Below, piece after piece: positions 36,325-43,730 of a stretch of 64,000 nucleotides of DNA; the stretch's first letter is position 1, and each line of letters starts with the position of its first letter. Source of the stretch: Paenibacillus cymbidii (GTDB taxonomy: Bacteria > Bacillota > Bacilli > Paenibacillales > NBRC-103111); the NCBI RefSeq assembly GCF_004764705.1, contig NZ_SHLX01000009.1:124001-188000 (forward strand), read 5' to 3'. The notes beneath the pieces were generated by a model, which saw nothing but the letters and a program-made list of their open reading frames with translations, did not search any database and was not told the origin of the DNA. The translations under genes were made by a program, and so were the position numbers.

Positions 36325-37644
36325 TTAAGCGCACCAGCGGACGATCAGGGCGGCGAACCGTTTGGTCAGCGCGACAAGGTCGTCGACAAGCACGTATTCG
36401 TTGCGCGCATGGATGTTGGCGCCGCCCGGGCCGAAGTTGATCGTCGGCGCGGGGAAATGCAAATTCGAAATGAAAGCGTCGCACGCGAACGGGCACGTTT
36501 CCGGCTGCGGCGCCTGCAGCCCGCCGGCGCGATACACGTCGCCGATCGCCGCAAAAATCGGATGCTCCGCAGGCAAGCCGCTCGGATGCAAATAGCGAAT
36601 CGGGTGCTCGATGCGCACCTGCCCCCAGTCCATTCCTTTGCTCTCGAGATGTGCGCGCAAATAGTCGGCAAATCCTTGCGCAACCATCGCCTCCGTCATT
36701 CCTTCGCAGGTGGTGATGCCGAGATTCAGCACCACTTGCTGCGGGACGCCGAGGCCATGGGCGAAGTCCGCTTCCCCCGTATTCAGCTGCATCAGATAAA
36801 CGGGAAGCTGCTCCGGGAACGACGGCTGCGACCAAGGCAGCCGATGCGGATAGTCGACGGAAAACCGCCGCACCGCCGCAACCAGCTCCTGGGCGATATC
36901 CAACGGGCTTGCCGTCTCGGCGCTGTATTGGCTGGAGAAACCGGCGCCATCGCCGCCCGCTACGGTGATTTTGCACGACAGCCAGCCGAGATGGGCCCGG
37001 CAGACGGCCATATTCGTCGGCTCCGGGCAAATGACGATGTCGGGCGTGTAGCCGCGCAGACGGGAGGCAAGCGTGCCGTTCGCCCCGCCGTATTCTTCGT
37101 CGACGACGCTTTCGAGCAGCACGTCGCCGCGCAGCGGCAGCCCCAGCTGCCGGACGGCCCGGATCGCGAACAGGCCGCAGGCGAGCCCGCCTTTCATGTC
37201 GAGAGAGCCGCGGCCGTACAGCTTGCTCTCGATGACGGCGCCGGACCAGGGCAACGAGGTTTCCCAAGGCAGCGAGCCGGCGATGACCGTGTCCATATGG
37301 CCGGTTATCATCAGGCTGCGACCGCCGCCCGTGCCCGGCAGCGTGCCGACGACATTCGGGCGGTTGGCATACTCCCGCACGCGGCCGTCGGCTGTCGCGA
37401 AGAAAGCGGGATGCTCGCGCAGGCCCGGCACGTCGTCAGGCGTAAACATGTCGACCGTCAAGCCGGAGGCCAGCATTTCCGCGCGCAGCGCTTCCTGGCC
37501 GGGGAGTTCGTTGCCGTGCGGCGGGTAGTTTTCCGTCGGGATCTGCACGAGCCTGGCGGCGAAGCCGATCAGTTCGTCCCGGGCGTCGTCGACGAGCCGA
37601 TCGATGCGTGCTGCAATTTCGGGCGATAAGGCGGTATTGTCCAT
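36325..37644 (-). CDS. M20 family metallohydrolase (ArgE/DapE type)
   Basis: This 439-aa zinc-dependent amidohydrolase has the metal motifs GHMDTV near residue 115, GRGSLDMKGG near residue 145, EEYGG near residue 180, and a C-terminal NFGPGGANIHARNEYV with the last metal-binding His. GGAGG precedes the ATG on the minus strand. It diverges from a GntR regulator. The family removes acyl groups or cleaves dipeptides; the true substrate here is unknown, and the distance from the arg genes argues against an arginine role. Confidence 0.9.
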   Translation of the reverse strand: MDNTALSPEIAARIDRLVDDARDELIGFAARLVQIPTENYPPHGNELPGQEALRAEMLASGLTVDMFTPDDVPGLREHPAFFATADGRVREYANRPNVVGTLPGTGGGRSLMITGHMDTVIAGSLPWETSLPWSGAVIESKLYGRGSLDMKGGLACGLFAIRAVRQLGLPLRGDVLLESVVDEEYGGANGTLASRLRGYTPDIVICPEPTNMAVCRAHLGWLSCKITVAGGDGAGFSSQYSAETASPLDIAQELVAAVRRFSVDYPHRLPWSQPSFPEQLPVYLMQLNTGEADFAHGLGVPQQVVLNLGITTCEGMTEAMVAQGFADYLRAHLESKGMDWGQVRIEHPIRYLHPSGLPAEHPIFAAIGDVYRAGGLQAPQPETCPFACDAFISNLHFPAPTINFGPGGANIHARNEYVLVDDLVALTKRFAALIVRWCA

Positions 37645-37672
37645 GAGTGAAATCCTCCGTTTGCAGGCAGGA

Positions 37673-37687
37673 ACGAAAACGATTGCT
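37673..37687 (-). promoter_or_regulatory. Possible cre-like (catabolite repression) site
   Basis: ACGAAAACGATTGCT matches the CcpA consensus WTGNAANCGNWNNCW at all but the second base. It lies 29-43 bp before the M20 start. Carbon catabolite control is plausible but rests only on this match. Confidence 0.35.
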
Positions 37688-37765
37688 TCTGCCGGATGGT
37701 TGTGATCCCACTATACCTTCCGAACGCCACGATGCCCATATCAGAATGAAAGCGGAATATATCAG

Positions 37766-37815
37766 TTGTACACTTTTGCCGTTGATGTTATGATATCGTT
37801 AAATGTTAACATTTA
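37766..37815 (+). promoter_or_regulatory. Promoter and palindromic operator of the GntR gene
   Basis: TTGTAC (37766-37771) and TATGAT (37789-37794) are 17 bp apart. The perfect 16-bp palindrome TAAATGTTAACATTTA (37800-37815) lies at the expected transcription start. The site is well placed for autorepression by the downstream GntR protein and for control of the divergent M20/SDR pair. Confidence 0.65.
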
Positions 37816-37864
37816 TCATTAACGGCAAATTTGTTGCCAGTTTTTAAAGCGAAGGTGACATGTC

Positions 37865-38527
37865 ATGAGGCAAAAAAGTATCAAGACGCCGCTCTTCCAA
37901 GCGGTAGCCCATTTGCTGCGCCGCCGCATTCTGCTGAAGGAGCTGCAGCCCGGCGAACATGTGAACGAAGTGACGGTTTCCCGCGAGCTGAACTTGAGCC
38001 GCGGGCCGATTCGCGACGCGATCAAGCTGCTTGAGAAGGAAGGCCTTGTCGAAACGTTTGCGAACGGCCGGACGCAGGTGACCGGTTTTACGCGGGACAG
38101 CTTCCGCGACTGGATGCGGATTCGCCTGTCGCTGGAACGGCTGGCGATCGACGAATTTGCCGCCAAGCGGGAGGCGGCGGCCGGCCGGTTGGACGGTTTG
38201 CTTGAGCTGGTGCGCGGGATGGTGGCGCTCGAAGGCGATCCGCACCGGCAAGACGAGGCGGTCGAGCTCGATCTGAGGTTCCACTCCCAGTTGGTTGCGA
38301 TGAGCGGGAATCGGACGCTGGTTTTGCTGTGGGAGTCGATTTATGGCCCGTTGACGACGATTATGGAGCTGATCGCCCGGCACTATGGCGACATTTCCCG
38401 GCAGACGGACATGCACCGGGACATTGCCGAGCGGCTGCTGCGGCGCGATTATGCCGGCGCGGCGGACAGCCTGCAGGCGCACATTGCGGAAGGCGAACAA
38501 ACGATGCTGGCGGCGCTCAAGCTTTAG
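37865..38527 (+). CDS. GntR family transcriptional regulator (FadR/FCD subfamily)
   Basis: This 220-aa repressor has an N-terminal winged helix at residues 10-75, including VSRELNLSRGPIRDAIKLLEKEGLV, and a C-terminal all-helical FCD ligand domain from about residue 80. The FCD domain has the metal-binding pattern LDLRFHSQLVAMSGN and a later His-rich stretch. GAAGGTGAC precedes the ATG. It is likely the local regulator of both the divergent M20/SDR genes and the kinase/enolase genes behind it. Confidence 0.93.
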   Translation: MRQKSIKTPLFQAVAHLLRRRILLKELQPGEHVNEVTVSRELNLSRGPIRDAIKLLEKEGLVETFANGRTQVTGFTRDSFRDWMRIRLSLERLAIDEFAAKREAAAGRLDGLLELVRGMVALEGDPHRQDEAVELDLRFHSQLVAMSGNRTLVLLWESIYGPLTTIMELIARHYGDISRQTDMHRDIAERLLRRDYAGAADSLQAHIAEGEQTMLAALKL

Positions 38528-38574
38528 TCGCGGCTGGCGGCGCGGAAGCGCAGAATACCGGAGGTGGAGCGAGG

Positions 38575-39576
38575 ATGTTGGAGAGCGGGGCGGAGACGGC
38601 GGCCTATGCGGTTCGCCGCGGCTGGGTTGCGGCGGACGTGCCGCTGGCGGTGACGCGGCTTGCCGGCGGCGTGTCCGGCAACGTATGGCGCATCGAAGGC
38701 GAAGGTATCTCTTGGGTGCTGAAGCAGGCGCGCGCTCAATTGGCCGTGCAGGCGACCTGGGAAGCCGACCCGGCGCGGATCGTGCGTGAGCGGGTGGCGA
38801 TGCGGCTGGCCGGGCGGTATTTTGAGGGCGAGCAAATACCGGAACTATTTTATTGGAACGATGAGGATTACGTTCTGGTGATGGCGTGCGCGCCGGACGA
38901 TATGGTGACGTGGAAGCAGGAGCTGATGGACGGCCGCTTCGTTGCCGCCACTGCGGCGGATGTCGGCCGCTTTCTCGCGCGTTTTCATGCGGCGGGAGCA
39001 CGCATGTCGGAGGAGGAGCGTCGAATGCTTGCTGACGATTCCTTTTTCCGCGAGCTGCGCATCGAGCCGTATTACCGGCACTTGTACCCTGCCTACCCGG
39101 CGCTCGCGCCGCGGTTGGAGCGGCTTGTCGCGGATTTGGCCGGCAGCGGCGACGACCGGGCGGGGAGCACGATCGTGCACGGCGACTTTTCGCCGAAAAA
39201 CATGCTCGTCTCCGCCGCACGTCCGCCGATTGTGCTGGATTACGAAGTGGCTCATTGGGGAAATTCCGTTTTTGATGTCGCGTTCTGCGTGACGCACTTG
39301 CTGCTGAAAGGGCGAAAGCTTGGCGCCCCGGCGGCGGTACTGGAGCTGATCGCGGCGTTTCTCGCCGCTTACGGCCGCAAGACGCCGCGGCTGCTGCCGC
39401 ATGTCGGGGCGCTGCTGCTGGCGCGTATGGACGGCAAGTCGCCGGCCGAATACATCGGGGAAGCGCTGAAGCCGGACATTCGCCGCAGGGCTGCCGAGTG
39501 GCTCGCGGAAGAGGCGGAGGAGGAAGCGCCGCTGCAAGCATTTGCGCGGTTCCTGCACGCACACGAAACCGAATAA
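38575..39576 (+). CDS. APH-fold phosphotransferase (small-molecule kinase)
   Basis: This 333-aa kinase of the aminoglycoside/choline-kinase fold shows a glycine-rich loop LAGGVSGNVWRIE with ATP Lys in WVLKQA, the catalytic loop VHGDFSPKNMLV near residue 200, and the DFG-like LDYEVAHWGN. The start at 38575 follows GGAGGTGGAG; longer in-frame sequence upstream overlaps the GntR gene. It is 18 bp before an enolase paralogue, so its product may feed that enzyme. There is no evidence for antibiotic resistance. Confidence 0.85.
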   Translation: MLESGAETAAYAVRRGWVAADVPLAVTRLAGGVSGNVWRIEGEGISWVLKQARAQLAVQATWEADPARIVRERVAMRLAGRYFEGEQIPELFYWNDEDYVLVMACAPDDMVTWKQELMDGRFVAATAADVGRFLARFHAAGARMSEEERRMLADDSFFRELRIEPYYRHLYPAYPALAPRLERLVADLAGSGDDRAGSTIVHGDFSPKNMLVSAARPPIVLDYEVAHWGNSVFDVAFCVTHLLLKGRKLGAPAAVLELIAAFLAAYGRKTPRLLPHVGALLLARMDGKSPAEYIGEALKPDIRRRAAEWLAEEAEEEAPLQAFARFLHAHETE

Positions 39577-39594
39577 GAGGAAGGGGAATACCAT

Positions 39595-40887
39595 ATGGCA
39601 ACGTCAACGATACGTACGATTCGAGCAAGGGAAGTGCTGGATTCCCGCGGCAATCCGACCGTCGAGGTGGATGTGCAGCTGAGCGGCGGGCACAGCGCCC
39701 GCATGATGGTGCCGTCGGGCGCGTCGACCGGCAAGCACGAAGCCGTCGAGCTGCGGGACGGAGGGACGCGGTTTCGCGGGCTGGGGGTGCGGCAAGCGGT
39801 CGCGTCCGTCAACGGGACGCTGGCGGAGGCGCTGCGCGGCTTCCCGGCGGAGGAGCAGGAGCGGCTGGACCGGCTGCTGCTGGAGCTGGACGGCACGGCC
39901 AACAAGTCGGGCCTGGGCGCAAACGCGCTGCTCGGCGTGTCCATGGCGGTTGCCCGCGCGGCCGCAGTGGCGGCGGGAGTGCCGTTTTACCGGTATGTCG
40001 CCGAGCGGTATTTAACGGCGGAGGAACAGGCGCGGCTGCGCGTTCCGGTGCCGATGGTCAACATCGTCAGCGGCGGCCTGCATGCGGGCGGGAACATCGA
40101 TTTGCAGGATTTTCTGGTCATGCCTGCCGCAACGATCGATTACCCGGTCATGCTGGAAATGATTTCGGCGATTTATTGGCACGTGAAGGAGCAGCTGCGC
40201 CGCAAAGGCTATACTACGCTGCTCGCGGACGAAGGCGGCTTCGGCCCGGCGTTGTCCGCCAACGAGGAGGCGCTGGAAATTATCGCGGAAGCGATGGCCG
40301 CTTCCTCCATCCGGCCGGGCGCAGACATGGGGATTGCGCTTGATGTGGCGTCCACGCATTTTTACGAGGAGGGGACGGGGCTGTACCGACTGAGGTCCGA
40401 TCGGCGCGAGACGGACAGCGGCGGCATGATCGATTTGCTCGCGGCCTGGGTGGAAGCGTATCCGATCGTGTCGATCGAGGACGGCTTGGCCGAGGACGAC
40501 TGGTCAGGCTGGACTGCGCTGCACGCGCGGCTCGGCGACCGGGTGCAGCTGGTGGGAGACGACTTGTTCACGACGAACCCGGCGCGCATTCGCGAAGGAA
40601 TCGAACGGCAAGCGGCGAACGCGGTGCTGGTCAAAATGAACCAGATCGGCACCTTGACGGAAACGGTCGAAGCGGTGCGGCTGGCCAAGGCGGCCGGCTT
40701 CGCTACGGTCGTGTCGGCGCGTTCGGGGGAAACGGAGGACAGCGTACTCGCCGATCTGGCCGTCGGCCTGGCGGGCGACCAGATCAAAATCGGTTCGCTC
40801 GCCCGCTCCTCGCGATGCTCGAAATACAACCAGCTGCTGCGTATTCACGACCATCTGCAGGGGGGCTTTTGCCATTTTGGCGCGTAA
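39595..40887 (+). CDS. Enolase-family protein with altered active-site residues
   Basis: This 430-aa protein aligns with enolase along its length: MVPSGASTGKHEAVELRDG, ALDVA (metal Asp), SIEDGLAEDDW (metal Glu), GDDLFTTNP (metal Asp), LVKMNQIGTLTET (catalytic Lys) and QIKIGSLARSSR. Two active-site positions differ. The usual SHRSGE is SARSGE (Ala375 in place of the catalytic-loop His), and the usual LQEF is LQDF (Asp172 in place of the catalytic Glu). The catalytic Glu of DEGG is kept. It stands apart from glycolytic genes and behind a kinase gene, so it may dehydrate another phosphorylated acid, or be inactive. Confidence 0.88.
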   Translation: MATSTIRTIRAREVLDSRGNPTVEVDVQLSGGHSARMMVPSGASTGKHEAVELRDGGTRFRGLGVRQAVASVNGTLAEALRGFPAEEQERLDRLLLELDGTANKSGLGANALLGVSMAVARAAAVAAGVPFYRYVAERYLTAEEQARLRVPVPMVNIVSGGLHAGGNIDLQDFLVMPAATIDYPVMLEMISAIYWHVKEQLRRKGYTTLLADEGGFGPALSANEEALEIIAEAMAASSIRPGADMGIALDVASTHFYEEGTGLYRLRSDRRETDSGGMIDLLAAWVEAYPIVSIEDGLAEDDWSGWTALHARLGDRVQLVGDDLFTTNPARIREGIERQAANAVLVKMNQIGTLTETVEAVRLAKAAGFATVVSARSGETEDSVLADLAVGLAGDQIKIGSLARSSRCSKYNQLLRIHDHLQGGFCHFGA

Positions 40888-40908
40888 GGCGGCGGCGTCG
40901 GCCGGGTG

Positions 40909-41802
40909 TCAGTCGAGTTTCGCCCGGGACAGGATGGAGCGGGCATAGTCCGACGGCGACATGCCGGTCGCTTGCTTGAAATGGCGGGCAAAATTGCCCG
41001 GGCTGCTGTACTGCAGCCGTTCGGCGATTTCGGCGACGGTGCCGCCGCTTTCGCGGATGAGCCGTTTCGCCCGCTCGATGCGCAGCAGCCGGAAGTGGTG
41101 CATCATGCCGGCGCCCATGCGGAGCGTGAACAGTTTGTTGAGATGATTTTTGCTGAGGTGGAACGTTTCGGCCACGTCCTGCAGCGTCAGCGGCTGCTCC
41201 GCGTTCGACTCGAGGAAACGGACGATGCGGCCGACCAGCTCCGTTTCGGTGCGTTCCGCGGCGATGGAGGAGAGTCGCTTGTCCCGCACGTTCCGCTCCT
41301 GCCGCTCGTTGTCGCGCAGCAGGCGCAGCAGAAACAGCTGCAGGTACAGCTTGATGAGCTGCTCGGCGGCGAACGGCGCCTCCGGCTTGCGCGTCAGCGC
41401 GTTGTGGTAAGGGTCGTCGAGCGGCGGCTCGAACGTTTGCAGCGCTTCCTTGACCAGCAGCGACAGCAGGTTGCGTTCGGCGTCTCCCAGGCGGAACAGC
41501 TTGCCTTCGAACGCTTTCATCGCTTCCGACCGGCAGGAGAAGGTGACGACAACCGCGTTCGGCGCGATGACGCGATTGGCCCAGATGCTGTGGAATTCGT
41601 TCGGCTTATGGAAAATGATGTCCCCCTGGCGCAGTCGGAAGCCGCGGAAGTCGGCGGACACCTCCAGTTCGCCCTTGTCAACGTAGACGAATTCCCAGAA
41701 GTCGTGCTGTTCCCCGGCGAAGACAAAATCTTTGGCCAGCTCGAAATAGTGAAACGAATGCAGGCCGTCGATGACGAGCTCATCCTTCAATTCAAAGCGC
41801 AT
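40909..41802 (-). CDS. AraC family transcriptional regulator with cupin domain
   Basis: This product of about 297 aa has an N-terminal cupin (HDFWEFVYVDKGELEV, FRLRQGDIIFHKPNEFH) and a C-terminal AraC double helix-turn-helix at about 195-290, ending ATGMSPSDYAR. The start is uncertain: ATG at 41802 has GGAG 11 nt upstream, GTG at 41814 has AAGGA close by, and ATG at 41835 has no ribosome site. The gene converges on the enolase gene with a 21-bp gap and diverges from the response regulator gene. Confidence 0.9.
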   Translation of the reverse strand: MRFELKDELVIDGLHSFHYFELAKDFVFAGEQHDFWEFVYVDKGELEVSADFRGFRLRQGDIIFHKPNEFHSIWANRVIAPNAVVVTFSCRSEAMKAFEGKLFRLGDAERNLLSLLVKEALQTFEPPLDDPYHNALTRKPEAPFAAEQLIKLYLQLFLLRLLRDNERQERNVRDKRLSSIAAERTETELVGRIVRFLESNAEQPLTLQDVAETFHLSKNHLNKLFTLRMGAGMMHHFRLLRIERAKRLIRESGGTVAEIAERLQYSSPGNFARHFKQATGMSPSDYARSILSRAKLD

Positions 41803-41883
41803 GGCAGGCGTCACTCCATCCTTCGTTGATGCCATGGTAGCATAGGCGGCGCGCGGCGGCAATCGCCGACTCGAGGCCCTGGT

Positions 41884-41926
41884 GCGAAGAAGCTGCAGCG
41901 GACTTTTCCCGCTGCGGCTTCTTCGC
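41884..41926 (+). other. Long stem-loop between divergent regulator genes
   Basis: GCGAAGAAGCTGCAGCGG (41884-41901) pairs with CCGCTGCGGCTTCTTCGC (41909-41926) over 18 bp with one T-G wobble and a 7-nt loop. Only TTT follows. It might block antisense read-through or fold in a leader transcript. No consensus family is recognised. Confidence 0.6.
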
Positions 41927-42015
41927 TTTGCGCCCGCCGGCCGGTCGCATGCCAACAGACATGGAAGCAACCGCCAGGGATTTACTTATCGCTGCTGTAC
42001 GGGTACGATAAAGGC

Positions 42016-42021
42016 TATAAT
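42016..42021 (+). promoter_or_regulatory. Probable -10 box of the response regulator gene
   Basis: A perfect TATAAT lies 47 bp before the ATG. The matching -35 (TGCTGT at 17 bp) is poor, so the promoter may need an activator. Confidence 0.35.
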
Positions 42022-42067
42022 GCGAGGCCGTTGCGCGTCGCATGCAACTACGGAAAGGATGAAAGCG

Positions 42068-43714
42068 ATGTACAAACTGATGATCGTTGACGACAATCCG
42101 CTCGACCGGCGCGGGGTTGCCCGCATATGCGAATGGGAATCGCTCGGGGTGCAGGTGGCCAGTTCGTGCGCCAGTGCAATGGAAGCGCTGGACGAGATCG
42201 ACCGTCTGCAGCCCGACATCGTGCTGACGGACGTGCAGATGCCGGTTATGGACGGCATCGAATTCGGCTCCGTGCTCAGGGAGCGCTACCCGCAGATCAA
42301 GCTTGTTTTCATGAGCAGCCACGACGACTTTGCGTATGCGCGTTCGGCGCTCATGCTGGAAGCCGGCGACTACGTGCTGAAGCCGATCCGGAAGCACGAG
42401 CTGCAAGCCGCGGTGGCGAAGGTGGCGGGCAAGCTGACGACGGAGCGGGAGCAAAGCCACGAGCGCGAAGCGTTTCTCGCCATGCTGCGGCATTCGCAGC
42501 CGCTGCACCAGGAGCAGTTCCTGCGCGAGCTGCTGTTCGGCACGGCAGACGCGGAAGCGGCCGATACCGCGGCGATTCGCGGGCGGATGGCGCTGCTGGA
42601 GCTGGATATGCCGGCCGACGGCCGCTACCGCGTCCTGCTGCTGCGTTTGACGGACGCCGGCGCCGGACAGCGGGACATCCCCGGCTACCTGCGGCTGATG
42701 CACCACCTGGAGCGGCAGATGGCCGGACAGGAGCGGCAGCGGGGGCTGTTTATCCGCATGGTGCCTGTCACGGAACGGCAGCTGGCTTTTATTGTCGGCC
42801 TCCCGGGAAGAGCTGCAGGCGCAAGAAACGGCGAGCCGGAGGAGTTGCAGGCGCTCGACTGGATTCTTCAGGCGGAGGAAGACACCGACAAGAGGGGGCC
42901 GATGCAGCTGTCGATCGGCGTCAGCCGGGCCGGGGGGTTCGCCGAATTGTCGAAGCTGTACGCGCAGGCGGTGCGTGCGGGCGAGGCCAAGGTGTACAGC
43001 GACCGGCAGCCGCGCATTTTGTTCGCCGAGGAGATCGACAACGACGAAACCCGAGGCGACGAAAGGCTGACCGATGCGGAGCTGCTGCGCCAGGAGGTGC
43101 GCGAAGCCGTATTCGCCGAAGCCGATCCGGATCCGCTGCAGCTGCTCGGCCGCCTCGGGATGGCGGAAGACAGACTGAACGACCGCGAGGTCAAGGCGTT
43201 CATGCTGCTGTTGTCCAACGCGCTGCAGCAGTTATACATCGAGGCGGGCAAGCCGCTTAACGGATTCATAGCCCAATCGTTAAAAATTTGGAGCAGAATA
43301 GATGAATCCGCCACGGTCAGCGACTTTCGCGAATCGTTCAGTCAGTTGATAGCGCTTACGCGGGATGAGCTGTTAGGCGAGCAGACCACGTACTACGACA
43401 AAGTGGTGCAGCAGATCAGAGCGATTATTGCCAGACGTTATGCGGAGCAGGTGACGATCCAGGAGATCGCCGAGGAGGTGTTTCTCAGCCTGAGCCACGC
43501 CAACAACATTTTCAAGTCCAAGACCGGCCAAAAAATATTCGATTCCTTGACCGAATTCCGGATGGATCAGGCGAAGCGGCTGCTGCGCGACCGGGACAGC
43601 CGCATTTACCAGGTGGCGCAGCGGGTCGGGTACGCGAACAAGTCGCATTTTTGCCTCATTTTCAAAAAGCATACGGGACTGTCGCCTTCAGAATACAAAA
43701 GCCAATACGAATAG
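42068..43714 (+). CDS. Response regulator, receiver plus AraC-type DNA-binding domain (YesN type, long form)
   Basis: This 548-aa protein has a receiver at residues 1-120 (VDDNPLDRRG, phospho-acceptor Asp in IVLTDVQMPVMDG, Lys in YVLKPI), a long middle region of about 300 aa, and an AraC helix-turn-helix pair at the C-terminus (VTIQEIAEEVFLSLSHANNI, then IYQVAQRVGYANKSHFCLIF). GGAAAGGATG precedes the ATG at 42068; earlier in-frame sequence lies in the intergenic region and was excluded. The kinase follows after 16 bp. The pair probably controls the third importer. Confidence 0.93.
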   Translation: MYKLMIVDDNPLDRRGVARICEWESLGVQVASSCASAMEALDEIDRLQPDIVLTDVQMPVMDGIEFGSVLRERYPQIKLVFMSSHDDFAYARSALMLEAGDYVLKPIRKHELQAAVAKVAGKLTTEREQSHEREAFLAMLRHSQPLHQEQFLRELLFGTADAEAADTAAIRGRMALLELDMPADGRYRVLLLRLTDAGAGQRDIPGYLRLMHHLERQMAGQERQRGLFIRMVPVTERQLAFIVGLPGRAAGARNGEPEELQALDWILQAEEDTDKRGPMQLSIGVSRAGGFAELSKLYAQAVRAGEAKVYSDRQPRILFAEEIDNDETRGDERLTDAELLRQEVREAVFAEADPDPLQLLGRLGMAEDRLNDREVKAFMLLLSNALQQLYIEAGKPLNGFIAQSLKIWSRIDESATVSDFRESFSQLIALTRDELLGEQTTYYDKVVQQIRAIIARRYAEQVTIQEIAEEVFLSLSHANNIFKSKTGQKIFDSLTEFRMDQAKRLLRDRDSRIYQVAQRVGYANKSHFCLIFKKHTGLSPSEYKSQYE

Positions 43715-43730
43715 CAGGAGGAGCACTGGC

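Noticed and set aside
35440..37629. 729-codon plus-strand open frame
   Set aside because: It is antisense to the SDR and M20 genes, which have full motifs, and its composition is shadow-like.
36325..37644. argE (acetylornithine deacetylase)
   Set aside because: The strain has argJ, which recycles the acetyl group, and the gene is regulated with an SDR gene far from the arg cluster, so the arginine name is not justified.
38575..39576. Aminoglycoside resistance gene
   Set aside because: The APH fold is shared by many metabolic kinases. Operon placement with an enolase paralogue and a GntR regulator favours metabolism.
39595..40887. Naming the gene eno
   Set aside because: Two active-site residues differ and the context is not glycolytic, so the symbol would imply an unproven function.
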